Shown: positions 31,167 to 38,589 of the stretch, one piece after another | How positions within the stretch are numbered: the first letter of the stretch is position 1 | How the letters are laid out: each line of letters starts with the position of its first letter | Assembly: GCF_014697375.1 (NCBI RefSeq) | Contig: NZ_JACJRS010000050.1 | Span: 1 to 38,589 of the forward strand | Source of the DNA: Phormidium sp. FACHB-1136 | GTDB taxonomy: Bacteria; Cyanobacteriota; Cyanobacteriia; Phormidesmidales; Phormidesmidaceae | Reading direction: 5' to 3' | Length of the DNA: 38,589 nucleotides | Notes under the pieces: model-generated | Told to the model about the DNA's origin: nothing | Databases searched by the model: none | Seen by the model: the letters and a program-made list of their open reading frames with translations, nothing else | Translations under genes and position numbers: made by a program

Positions 31167-33962
31167 TTAACTCCCGTCTTCCCGCCAGCGGTGAACGAGA
31201 TCGTGGGTGCGCTCTTCGTCGGCTTCGAGCAGGATATTGCCGATGGCAAAAAGCAGGTCTAGGGTGCCGCGATAGCCGACGGTGCAGCGGTGGCCGTTGC
31301 CCAGATGTTCCAGCATGGGGAAGCCATGGAGGTAGAGGGGGATGCCGAGGCGGCGGGCGATGGGGCGGGCCTTGGAGTTGGTGATCCAGAGGTCGGCGGT
31401 GGCCGCGAGGTCTTCCAGGTCTTCAAAGTCGCCGATGTAGGTTTGGGCGATGGGGAGATCCTTCAGCAGGGGCGAGGGGGCGGTGGTGACGGCGGCTTGA
31501 AGTTCAACTCCGGTGCTGTGTAGCCACCAGGCGACGTTGTGCAGCAGGTCGGGTTCTAGGGCCAGGGCCACCTTTTTGCGGCCAAAGAAGAAGTGGGTGT
31601 CCAGCATGGCATCCTGCACCTGGCGACGTTGGCGCAGGTACTTGGCGGGAACGGGTTGGCCGCTGATTTGGGTCAATGCATATAACAAGTCATCCACGGC
31701 CCCCAGTCCCGTCAGTTGGGTGAAGGTTTGGGCGGGGGTGCCGAAGCGCTCGGTCAAAATCGCCGCCGCCTTGGCCATGCTGCCGCCCAGGGCCAGGGTG
31801 AGGGCCGAGCGTCCTACGGCCTTGAGTTCCGCGACCGTGGTGCCTCCGGTGGCGGTGGTGTAGTGGTCGGCATCGTCCAGGTGGCCATCCAGCGAGGTAG
31901 ACAGGTCAGGCAGCACGATGGGGGTGAGGCCAAAGGCTTCGACGATTTCCTTGAGTTCCGCCACATCCCCAGGGCCAAGGGCGGCACTGGCCAGCAGGGT
32001 GATTTGTTTAGGGTTGACCTCCCCCGGTTCAGGCATAGTCTGTACCAAACTTTCCACCGCCGCCGCAAAGCCATCCTCCAAGCTGCCCTTGTAGTCGGGG
32101 GTGGAGGCTAGGACGATGGGCACCGTGACCTCTGGGTTGGCCGTGTGGAAGTCCCGCAGAATGCCCTGCATATCGTCGCCGCGAGTTTCCGTCAGCCCGG
32201 TAGTGAACAGCCCCACCAGTTCCGGCTGGGAGTTTTGAATCACCGTCAAAATGCCTTGGTGGACGTTGTCATCGCCGCCCAGCACTGTACTCACCTCGCT
32301 CATCGCCGTGGTGGCCAGGGGAATCGCTTCCTGGAAATGGTTCACCAGCAGCACCTTGGCAAAGGCCGTGCAGCCCTGGGAACCATGGAACAGCGGCATC
32401 GCCCCCTGAATCCCCAAAAACGCCAGGGCCGCACCCAGGGGCTGACTTTGCTTCAGCGGATTCACCGCCACCGCCTTCCGCCGAACAATCACCTTAGTCG
32501 AGATTTTCTCTCCACTTCTGTCCTCCCTCTCCCCCTGGGAGAAGGACTGGGGGTGAGGGTCTCCCCCGTTGGGTGAGGGGTTGGGGGTGAGGGTCTTCTC
32601 CCACGGAGCCGCCCGCCGCACCTCTGCCCACACTGGACTATGCAGGGTTTCGTCCAGTTCCTTCGCCATTTCCAGCAGACCACCGTAGCCAGAATAGGGA
32701 TTGTGGCGTTCTTGGTTGATGTGCAGAAAAGGAATGCGGGCCTTGAGGGCGGTGTATTGGTTGCGGCCTCCGGCAATTAGCATGTCGGCGTTGGTCTTTT
32801 CGATCACTTTCAACAGTTCCGCCGCGCCGCCTTTTTCCAGCATGACGCCCTCTTGACCCAGCAGAGTTTTGATGCGGGCTTTATCTTCTTCGGTGCTCTT
32901 TTTGCTGCTGGTGGCAACAACTTTAATCCCTAAATCCTGTGCGGCTGAAATAATCGACCAGCTTTTCACCCCCCCGGTATAGAGGACAACGCGCTTGCCC
33001 TGGAGTCGTTCCCGATAGGGAGCTAATTGTTCATTGAGTTTTTCCGTTTCTTCGGCAATCACCGCTTCTACTTTGGCCTGCATCGCTTCATCGCCAATTT
33101 TGGCGGCAATGGTGCGTAGGCAGTGGTTCATATCCGCCACACCATAGAAGGATTCTTCGATATAGGGAATACCGTAGCGCTCCTCCATTTTGTGGGCTAG
33201 ATTAATCAGCGCCTTGGAGCAAATCATCACGTTCAGTTTGGCGCGATGGGCGCAGGCTACTTCTTGATAGCGGGCATCACCCGTGATTTTGGATAGGACT
33301 CGAATACCGACTTTCTCCAACAGTGGCAATACGCCCCACATTTCCCCAGCGATGTTGTATTCACCGATTAAGTTAATGTCGTAGGGGGTGGTAAATTCTG
33401 GTTCTGCGGTGCCGATAACGTGGTCTAGCAGGGCTTCCCCAGCGAGGCGATTGCCGAGGTTTTTGCTGCCGACAAAACCAGGGGATTGGATGGGAACTAC
33501 GGGGAGATTCAAGTTCTCCGTTGCGGCCTTACACACAGCATCTAGATCATCCCCAATCAGCGCCGTTACGCAGGTGGAATAGACAAAAATAGCGGCGGGA
33601 TGGTAGCGTTCCTGTACATCCTGAATGGCCTTATAGAGCTTCTTTTCGCCGCCAAAAATAATGTCGTTTTCGCTGAGGTCAGTGGTAAATCCCATTTTGT
33701 AGAGGGTCTCACCCGATGATAAACTGCCCCGTCCCCCCCAGGAATTGCCCGCACAGGCAATGGGGCCATGAACCAGGTGGGCCACATCGGTAATCGGCAC
33801 CAGGGCAATGCTGGCTCCATCAAAGGCACACCCCCCCTGAGCCGCCCCAGGCTTGGCCTGCTGTTGACAAACTTTGTTATGACCTTTGCCATTTTTTTTA
33901 TGGTTATGCTCACAACCCGGTTGGGTCAAAAGCTCGCTCATTTTGGCTTTGGTAGAAGACAT
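31167..33962 (-). CDS. nifEN: Fused NifE-NifN nitrogenase cofactor scaffold
   Basis: The 931-residue product joins NifE (about residues 1-456) and NifN (about 482-931). NifE hallmarks are CEHNHKKN, GGCAFDGASIALVPITDVAHLVHGP, CAGNSWGGRGSLSSG, STCVTALIGDDLDAVC and KALINLAHKMEERYG. NifN hallmarks are NPLKQSQPLGAALAFLGIQG, PLFHGSQGCTAFAKVLLVNHFQEAIPLATTAMSEVS and GLFTTGLTETRGDD. The NifEN tetramer is the scaffold on which NifB-co becomes FeMo-co. The joint (457-481) is encoded by an in-frame 75-bp dispersed repeat. Fused nifEN is known from the Anabaena variabilis nif2 cluster. No frameshift or stop interrupts the frame. Confidence 0.95.
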   Translation of the reverse strand: MSSTKAKMSELLTQPGCEHNHKKNGKGHNKVCQQQAKPGAAQGGCAFDGASIALVPITDVAHLVHGPIACAGNSWGGRGSLSSGETLYKMGFTTDLSENDIIFGGEKKLYKAIQDVQERYHPAAIFVYSTCVTALIGDDLDAVCKAATENLNLPVVPIQSPGFVGSKNLGNRLAGEALLDHVIGTAEPEFTTPYDINLIGEYNIAGEMWGVLPLLEKVGIRVLSKITGDARYQEVACAHRAKLNVMICSKALINLAHKMEERYGIPYIEESFYGVADMNHCLRTIAAKIGDEAMQAKVEAVIAEETEKLNEQLAPYRERLQGKRVVLYTGGVKSWSIISAAQDLGIKVVATSSKKSTEEDKARIKTLLGQEGVMLEKGGAAELLKVIEKTNADMLIAGGRNQYTALKARIPFLHINQERHNPYSGYGGLLEMAKELDETLHSPVWAEVRRAAPWEKTLTPNPSPNGGDPHPQSFSQGEREDRSGEKISTKVIVRRKAVAVNPLKQSQPLGAALAFLGIQGAMPLFHGSQGCTAFAKVLLVNHFQEAIPLATTAMSEVSTVLGGDDNVHQGILTVIQNSQPELVGLFTTGLTETRGDDMQGILRDFHTANPEVTVPIVLASTPDYKGSLEDGFAAAVESLVQTMPEPGEVNPKQITLLASAALGPGDVAELKEIVEAFGLTPIVLPDLSTSLDGHLDDADHYTTATGGTTVAELKAVGRSALTLALGGSMAKAAAILTERFGTPAQTFTQLTGLGAVDDLLYALTQISGQPVPAKYLRQRRQVQDAMLDTHFFFGRKKVALALEPDLLHNVAWWLHSTGVELQAAVTTAPSPLLKDLPIAQTYIGDFEDLEDLAATADLWITNSKARPIARRLGIPLYLHGFPMLEHLGNGHRCTVGYRGTLDLLFAIGNILLEADEERTHDLVHRWREDGS
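32520..32594 (-). repeat. In-frame dispersed repeat coding the NifE-NifN linker
   Basis: On the minus strand this 75-bp block holds two half-units, each starting ACCCTCACCCCCA, the second ending CCCAGGGGGAGAGGG. Peptides of the LTPNPSP/GERE type are the usual translation of a common cyanobacterial palindromic repeat. Here it codes residues 457-481 of NifEN (TLTPNPSPNGG, then QGERED), keeping the frame exactly (25 codons). Confidence 0.75.
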
Positions 33963-33998
33963 AGGAGTGAGGGGATGAGGGGTTGCGAAAAGAAAGAA

Positions 33999-34018
33999 GT
34001 AGGGTGGGCACTGCCCAT
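33999..34018 (+). repeat. Short palindromic repeat TGGGCA-C-TGCCCA
   Basis: TGGGCA (34005-34010) and TGCCCA (34012-34017) are inverted arms. The repeat resembles the GGTGGGC hairpin at 34559-34575. It lies upstream of nifEN. Confidence 0.5.
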
Positions 34019-34070
34019 ATTGAGGGAAACAATTTTCTAGAATTCACCTTAATTTTGAAGCTTTGCTTAG

Positions 34071-34105
34071 GGATTCAAAGTTCAAAATTAAAAATTCAAA
34101 ATCTC
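34071..34105 (+). repeat. AT-rich TTCAAA-type direct repeat
   Basis: GATTCAAAGTTCAAAATT followed by AAAAATTCAAAATCTC repeats the TTCAAAA unit and is similar to 31121-31164. It sits directly after the Mo-nitrogenase C-terminal-domain gene. Confidence 0.6.
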
Positions 34106-34115
34106 AGACTATTCT

Positions 34116-34448
34116 TCAACAAATATATTGGGTGACATCCTCACCACAAACATCGGTAAGATAGGCCAAAGATCGAAAACGCAACCCCACAAATTCGTCA
34201 TACAGCGGGTTGAGTTTGCACATGGCCGGAATGTGAAACGTGCGGCCTAGAATCGTAATATCCCGCTCGAAAGGGCAACAGCAGGGAATGAGGCGACAAA
34301 CTAGGTGGGCAAAGCGTCGGTTGGGGACTTCCAACTGATCAATCCAGCGGCGCAGGGGAGTGAGAAGGCCAATTCCAGGAGGAGCAGGCAGGGCTTGGCC
34401 GTGGGTGTGATGATGCGAGGGATCGGGGGAGTGTAGGAGAGTAGCCAT
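34116..34448 (-). CDS. Mo-dependent nitrogenase C-terminal domain protein
   Basis: The 110-residue product has a His-rich, disordered start (MATLLHSPDPSHHHTHGQAL) and the Mo-nitro_C domain (PF06967 type): PLRRWIDQLEVPNRRFAHLVCRLIPCCCPFERDI, RTFHIPAMCKLNPLYDEFVGLRFRSLAYL, ending GEDVTQYIC. The family is found near nif genes of cyanobacteria; the cysteines (C-CCC, MCKL, final Cys) and histidines suggest metal binding, but its role is unknown. The ATG at 34448 is preferred to one 126 nt upstream, whose extra residues include a palindromic repeat translation. It sits between nifZ and nifEN. Confidence 0.87.
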   Translation of the reverse strand: MATLLHSPDPSHHHTHGQALPAPPGIGLLTPLRRWIDQLEVPNRRFAHLVCRLIPCCCPFERDITILGRTFHIPAMCKLNPLYDEFVGLRFRSLAYLTDVCGEDVTQYIC

Positions 34449-34558
34449 GGTGGAAATGTGCTGGGTGGGAAAGGCCAAGAACGGAGCTATTCTAGTTTTC
34501 CTCTTGCGCTGGAAGAGGAGTTTGAGACGAGGGTTAAGCGGTGAAGGCAAAGGGGGAT

Positions 34559-34575
34559 GGTGGGCGGTGCCCACC
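34559..34575 (+). repeat. Short GC hairpin repeat
   Basis: GGTGGGC (34559-34565) and GCCCACC (34569-34575) pair perfectly around GGT. A relative occurs at 33999-34018. It lies between nifZ and the Mo-nitro_C gene, about 55 bp after the nifZ end on the antisense side. Confidence 0.55.
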
Positions 34576-34629
34576 CTGCGGCTAGGTTTTTGGCGTTGAC
34601 CGTTGTATGGTTACTCGAAGTTCAACGGT

Positions 34630-34923
34630 TTACCAGTCGGCTTGGGCGATTAAAGGAACTAGTTCTTCAGTCTTTTCGAGTTCGCGACTGAGGCAGCCAA
34701 CGACCTGATTACTCTCTAGAAAATGAACTGAGTAAACGTAGGCTCTCTGGAGATAGGTGCCAATGCCAATGATGTAGCCAATATCGCCTTTTTCAGCTAG
34801 TCTTTCGCCGATATTTTTGCCAGGAAAGGTGCCATCGTTACGAATGAGTTTTAGTACGCGAACACGATCACCTAAATCAAATATCGGGGCGGAATCAATT
34901 TCGATTTCGTCGGGAAGTTTCAT
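34630..34923 (-). CDS. nifZ: NifZ, nitrogenase maturation protein
   Basis: The 97-residue product matches NifZ: MKLPDEIEIDSAPIFDLGDRVRVLKLIRNDGTFPGKNIGERLAEKGDIGYI, then GTYLQRAYVYSVHFLESNQVVGC. The FPGKxxGE.L...G..GYV core is diagnostic. NifZ assists formation of the second P-cluster of the MoFe protein. The ATG at 34923 is preferred because an upstream GTG overlaps the nifK stop and adds non-family residues. It is 56 bp downstream of nifK, an unusual place for a cyanobacterial nifZ, which I recall more often beside nifV and nifT. Confidence 0.9.
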   Translation of the reverse strand: MKLPDEIEIDSAPIFDLGDRVRVLKLIRNDGTFPGKNIGERLAEKGDIGYIIGIGTYLQRAYVYSVHFLESNQVVGCLSRELEKTEELVPLIAQADW

Positions 34924-34979
34924 GATCAATTCGGGTAGAGTTGGCCAGGTATGGTTGGGGCATACCTGGCCAAAGGGCA

Positions 34980-36551
34980 CTAACGAATGAGGTCGAAGGA
35001 GATGTCGGTCTTAGATGGAATATTGGTCTTCAGATCGGCCTCTTCCAGGATGGTATTGACAATCCACGTAACCAAATTGAGCGCACCTTGATAGCCCAAG
35101 GTGGCATAGCGGTGCATGTGGTGCCGATCAAAAATCGGGTAGCCAACGCGGATTAGGGGAGTGCCCGTATCGCGCCAGAGGTACTTGCCATAGGAGTTAC
35201 CAATCAGCAAATCCACAGGTTCCGTGAACATCAAAGAGCGCAGATGCCACAGATCCTTGCCACCCCAAACCGTGGCACCTTTGCCGTAGGGGGTGGCTTC
35301 CAGAATGGTGCGGGCCTCGGCTTCAAAGGCATCATTGCTGTTGCCCACCACGATGTGAACAGGCTCAGCCCCCAGTTCTAGCAGCACATTAATCAGCCCT
35401 AGAACATGATCGGGATCGCCGTAGAGGGCGACGCGCTTGCCGTGAATCCAGGATTGGGAATCGGTCATGGCATCCACGGCGCGGCCCCGTTCGGCCTGGA
35501 GTTCAGCAGGAATGGGTTTGCCCGTAATCGCCGACAATTGCATCAAGAATTCGTCTGTGCCACGAATGCCAAAGGGGCGGAAGTTGTAGGTCTTTTGCCC
35601 ACCTTCTTTAGCCAGGAATTCTTGGCTCTTGGGGGTTGTGTACTTCTGGAAGAAGAAACTCGCTTCGGCGTTGATGCTATCTCCCGCTTCCTCCAGGGTG
35701 GTGAGGCCATTATACATCTTGAATTCGCCCGTGTTGGGAGAATCAAAGGCATCGGAATTATCCGACAGAACCGTATAATCAATGCCAAAGAGATCCAGGA
35801 TGCGCTTGAGCTCGCGGGTGTTGCCTACGTAGGGATCAAAGCCTAGGTTGAAGTTGTATTTGCCGTTAGTCGTTTCGGCTTTTTTGCCCTTAGTTAACTC
35901 CAGCAAAATGCCCTTCAGCATATTGTCGTAGCCCGTGATGTGGGAACCCACAAAACTAGGCGTATGGGCATAGGGAACAGGGAAGTCTTCAGGAATATGC
36001 CCCTCATTTTTGGAGGTCGTAATAAACGCCCCCAGGTCATCCCCAATCACCTCGGCCATGCAGGTGGTGCAGAGGGCAATCATCTTGGGTTTGTAGATGC
36101 TATGGGCATTTTCGAGCCCAGCCTTAAGGTTGCTTAGTCCCCCAAATACCGCTGCATCTTCCGTCATGGAGGAGGAAACGGCTTGGAAAGGCTCTTTGTA
36201 GTTCCGGGTTAGGTGGCTACGGAAATAGGCGACACAACCCTGGGAACCGTGGCTATAGGGCAGGGTATCTTCAAACCCTGCGGCCACAAAGAGGGCACCG
36301 AGCGGTTGACAGGCTTTGGCAGGGTTAATGGTGAGGGCTTCACGGGCAAAGTTCTTTTCCCGGTATTCCCAGGTCTTTGTCCATTCCGCGACTTCGGCAA
36401 TTTTTTCATGGGAATGGGCTCCCTCAAATTGCCGTTTGTAGGCAAATAATTCCTGGTATTCATCCGTGTGGAAAAGGTCAAAGTGATCCTGAATTTTTGG
36501 ATCTTCGGCTCCGCAGGGAGTCGGAATGGCGTTGTCAGTATTGTCAATCAT
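34980..36551 (-). CDS. nifK: Nitrogenase MoFe protein beta chain NifK
   Basis: The 523-residue product is NifK, forming the alpha2-beta2 MoFe protein with NifD. P-cluster ligands are present: Cys81 (PAKACQPLGAL), Cys106 (GSQGCVAYF) and Cys164 (TTCMAEVIGDD). The NifK-specific N-terminal segment (CGAEDPKIQDHFDLFHTDEYQELFAYKRQFEG) and the C-terminal RHHMHRYATLGYQGALNLVTWIVNTIL-type region are intact. AAGGAGAG lies 7 nt before the ATG. The 130-bp gap to nifD contains hairpin repeat copy C. No frameshift is seen. Confidence 0.98.
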   Translation of the reverse strand: MIDNTDNAIPTPCGAEDPKIQDHFDLFHTDEYQELFAYKRQFEGAHSHEKIAEVAEWTKTWEYREKNFAREALTINPAKACQPLGALFVAAGFEDTLPYSHGSQGCVAYFRSHLTRNYKEPFQAVSSSMTEDAAVFGGLSNLKAGLENAHSIYKPKMIALCTTCMAEVIGDDLGAFITTSKNEGHIPEDFPVPYAHTPSFVGSHITGYDNMLKGILLELTKGKKAETTNGKYNFNLGFDPYVGNTRELKRILDLFGIDYTVLSDNSDAFDSPNTGEFKMYNGLTTLEEAGDSINAEASFFFQKYTTPKSQEFLAKEGGQKTYNFRPFGIRGTDEFLMQLSAITGKPIPAELQAERGRAVDAMTDSQSWIHGKRVALYGDPDHVLGLINVLLELGAEPVHIVVGNSNDAFEAEARTILEATPYGKGATVWGGKDLWHLRSLMFTEPVDLLIGNSYGKYLWRDTGTPLIRVGYPIFDRHHMHRYATLGYQGALNLVTWIVNTILEEADLKTNIPSKTDISFDLIR

Positions 36552-36638
36552 GATGCTCTCCTTGGTGGAGGAAATGGGGGTGGTAGCGGTTGGGGCGCAT
36601 TTTTGGATTGCATTTAGGATTGTTAGCCGATGAATCCG

Positions 36639-36665
36639 TTGGGGCGCACCGCCGTGCGCCCGTAC
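36639..36665 (+). repeat. GC-rich hairpin repeat, copy C
   Basis: GGGCGCAC and GTGCGCCC pair over 8 bp around CGCC, followed by GTAC; the same element is found at 28553-28582 and 30138-30166. It lies between nifD and nifK, where a hairpin could alter the relative amounts of the two messages. Confidence 0.8.
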
Positions 36666-36681
36666 CTAAATCGAATCCCGT

Positions 36682-38136
36682 CTAGACTTTAGTCGTTTGC
36701 CAGGGCGTGTTAATCAGGCTCCAGGTGGGATTATTGATGGCCAAATCCATGTCGCGGGCAAAGACTTCAAAGCCTTCGTAGCCGTGGTAGGGGCCAGAGT
36801 AATCCCAGGAGTGCATTTGCCGGAAGGGCAGCGCCATTTTCTGGAAGACGTACTTCTCTTTCACCCCAGAGGCAATCAAGTCGGGCTTGAGTTGTTTGGC
36901 AAATTCCTCAAACTCATAGCCGCTGACATCGTCGTAAATAACGGTGCCATCTTTCACATAGTCGAGGGTGCGTTTGTAGTCATCGCCATGACCAAACTCA
37001 TAGCCCGTACCGATCACATTCATGCCCAGGTCTTCAAAGGCAGGAATGACGTGGCGGGGACGCAGGCCACCCACCATAATCATCACCGTTTTGCCTTCCA
37101 AACGAGGCCGATACTTGGCGATAATTTGATCCATTCGAGCCTGATGGGCTGCGATTACCTCTTCTGCCTTAGCTTGGATCGTTTCGTCAAACTGTTCGGC
37201 GATCTTTCGCAGAGATTTCGCAATTTGGGTGGGGCCAAAGAAGTTGTATTCTAGCCAGCCAATGCCGTACTTTTCTTCCATGAATCGGCAGATGTAGTTC
37301 ATCGACCGATAGCAGTGGATCAGGTTCAGTTTGGCGAGGGGTGTCATCACCACTTCGTTGAAGGTGCCATCCCCAGAGAATTGGCAGAGCACCCGTAGAC
37401 CCATCGCTTCTAGCAGGCGACGGCTAGGCCATGCATCGCCACCGATGTTGTAGTCACCGATGATGTTGACATCGTAGGGGCCGGGTTCAAAGCCTTCGGG
37501 CAGCTTGCGGTACTCATCGGCCTTGGGCATGACCCAATCCCGAACGGTGTCGTTGGCAATGTGGTGGCCAAGGGATTGGGAAACACCCCGGAATCCTTCG
37601 CAGCGTACCGGAATCACAGGTTTCTTGATGTCCTTAGCCTTGGCGCGGGCCACGGCTTCAATGTCGTCCCCAATTAGCCCTACGGGACATTCCGACTCAA
37701 TCGTGACGCCCTGGTTTAGAGGGAAAAGATCTTCGACTTCATCAATCAATTGAGCCAGCTTTTTATCACCTCCAAAAACGATGTCTCGCTCTTGGAAATC
37801 AGAGGTGAATTGCATCGTGCCAAAGGTATCAACCCCGGTGGTGCCAATGTAGTAATTACGGCGACCAGACCAGGAATAATACCCACATCCCACGGGGCCA
37901 TGGCTGAGGTGAACCATGTCTTTGACTGGCCCCCAAACTACCCCTTTTGCCCCTGCAAAGGCACAGCCACGGGTGGTCATAATGCCGGGAACGGACTTTT
38001 TGTTGGACTTCGCACCACAGTCGGACTCACCTTCGGCGTGAACATCGAGGTGCTTGGCCCGAAGTTTTTTTGCCTTATCAGGATAGGCCTCAAGCACCTC
38101 CTGAATCAGCGCCTTTCTATCTTCTACGGTAGTCAT
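36682..38136 (-). CDS. nifD: Nitrogenase MoFe protein alpha chain NifD
   Basis: The 484-residue product is NifD, which holds the FeMo-cofactor where N2 is reduced. FeMo-co ligands Cys275 ([10 protein letters not shown]) and His442 ([16 protein letters not shown]) are both present. P-cluster ligands are Cys58 (TTRGCAFAG), Cys84 ([10 protein letters not shown]) and Cys150 ([12 protein letters not shown]). Length and sequence are those of a complete Mo-type cyanobacterial NifD, with no excision-element interruption such as in heterocyst formers. The ATG at 38136 follows a GAGAGGG stretch. Directly upstream come 44 bp, a strong hairpin, then an IS630-type transposase instead of nifH. Confidence 0.98.
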   Translation of the reverse strand: MTTVEDRKALIQEVLEAYPDKAKKLRAKHLDVHAEGESDCGAKSNKKSVPGIMTTRGCAFAGAKGVVWGPVKDMVHLSHGPVGCGYYSWSGRRNYYIGTTGVDTFGTMQFTSDFQERDIVFGGDKKLAQLIDEVEDLFPLNQGVTIESECPVGLIGDDIEAVARAKAKDIKKPVIPVRCEGFRGVSQSLGHHIANDTVRDWVMPKADEYRKLPEGFEPGPYDVNIIGDYNIGGDAWPSRRLLEAMGLRVLCQFSGDGTFNEVVMTPLAKLNLIHCYRSMNYICRFMEEKYGIGWLEYNFFGPTQIAKSLRKIAEQFDETIQAKAEEVIAAHQARMDQIIAKYRPRLEGKTVMIMVGGLRPRHVIPAFEDLGMNVIGTGYEFGHGDDYKRTLDYVKDGTVIYDDVSGYEFEEFAKQLKPDLIASGVKEKYVFQKMALPFRQMHSWDYSGPYHGYEGFEVFARDMDLAINNPTWSLINTPWQTTKV

Positions 38137-38180
38137 GATGCCCTCTCAGATAGGGTGAAATGGGTCTTGGGTTGAGTGTT

Positions 38181-38243
38181 AGATCCCAGGGTTTTGCTGG
38201 GGTAAGTCAGGGTCTAGGAGGCTAGAAAAGAACCCTGGGATCT
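38181..38243 (-). promoter_or_regulatory. Strong stem-loop upstream of nifD
   Basis: AGATCCCAGGGTT (38181-38193) and AACCCTGGGATCT (38231-38243) are perfect 13-bp inverted arms with a 37-nt loop. Stem-loops in the nifH-nifD intergenic region are known from cyanobacteria, where they are linked to processing and stability of the nifH message. That position fits this one, which suggests it is the original nifH-nifD spacer. Confidence 0.65.
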
Positions 38244-38272
38244 GGCTTAAAGGAACCTAAGCTGATATGCAT

Positions 38273-38589
38273 TTAAATTGCATTGATTGTGTTTCCTTTG
38301 TTTTTGATCTTGCGATCCCATTTGATGACAAGCTGCCCTTCGTTCAACAGGTTATGAACAAGCGCTTCTAGATCCTCAATCGACTCAAATAGACGATTGG
38401 CAATGAATTCCTTTGCAGAGTGCCAAACTAACTCGATTAAATTATAGTCCGGACTGTAGGGTGGCAGAAATTCTAAAACAATGTTGGGCATCTCCTTCGC
38501 TATCTTCTCTAGAATCTCTGCCTTTTTATGAATACTTGCATTGTCTAAAATGATAAGAATCTTAGGGCCATCCTGCTCAAAGTCTTCAA
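38273..38589 (-). mobile_element. IS630-family transposase, C-terminal part (runs off window)
   Basis: A frame open to the window edge ends at TAA 38273-38275. It encodes EDFEQDGPKILIILDNASIH, with the second catalytic Asp, then EFLPPYSPDYNLIELVWHSA and KE, with the catalytic Glu: the DDE signature of IS630/Tc1-type transposases. The tail is FESIEDLEALVHNLLNEGQL and KNKGNTINAI. The frame is AT-rich compared with nifD. The terminal inverted repeat should lie in about 38244-38272, but cannot be fixed without the other end. The element is co-directional with nifD. Confidence 0.9.

Noticed and set aside
34924..34980. Longer nifZ starting at a GTG overlapping the nifK stop
   Set aside because: The added residues do not match NifZ, and homologues begin near MKLPDEIEID.

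Overview
The window comes from a diazotrophic cyanobacterium. The evidence is protein sequence: cyanobacterial-type NifD and NifK, the HesA/HesB/FdxH set, a CP12 domain, a Nif11 protein, and cyanobacterial forms of UbiD, SUI1, RemA, RqcH and ClpC. Most of the DNA is moderately GC-rich. The set would suit a filamentous non-heterocystous lineage, but the window alone cannot fix the genus.

Positions 1-3.7 kb hold cell-surface glycan genes: the 3' end of an unidentified gene, a GT2 glycosyltransferase truncated at its C-terminus, a SAM methyltransferase and a large GT39-like membrane glycosyltransferase. The first 1.4 kb is visibly more AT-rich than what follows and looks rearranged. Positions 3.9-19 kb are mostly housekeeping: ubiD, rqcH, remA, the SUI1 factor, an SLH/GHL10 exported protein, an internally duplicated membrane protein with a small downstream partner, clpC, an orphan Nif11 protein, a membrane protein of unknown role, a DUF6671 protein and RNase III.

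Positions 19-23.6 kb form a molybdenum module. An XRE-type regulator with a periplasmic-binding-protein-like domain is divergent from mop (molbindin), modA and a fused modBC. A perfect 9-bp inverted repeat lies in the divergent promoter region. This module lies next to the nif cluster, which depends on Mo for FeMo-co.

Positions 24-38.6 kb are a nif cluster read on the minus strand: nifD, nifK, nifZ, a Mo-nitrogenase C-terminal-domain protein, a fused nifEN, nifX, a DUF269 gene, a DUF683 gene, nifW, hesA, hesB, fdxH, a flavodoxin, a CBS-CP12 protein, a cysteine-dioxygenase-like cupin and an ArsC/Spx-like nitrogenase-associated protein. A methyltransferase and a Uma2 protein follow. Together these cover the MoFe protein, FeMo-co assembly (NifEN, NifX and associates), Fe-S supply and maturation (HesA/HesB, NifW, NifZ) and electron donors (FdxH, flavodoxin). 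nifH, nifB, nifS and nifU are not visible.

Three points stand out. An IS630-type transposase lies immediately upstream of nifD, where nifH is normally found. NifE and NifN are one polypeptide whose linker is encoded by an in-frame dispersed DNA repeat. Many nif intergenic gaps carry a palindromic or MITE-like repeat.
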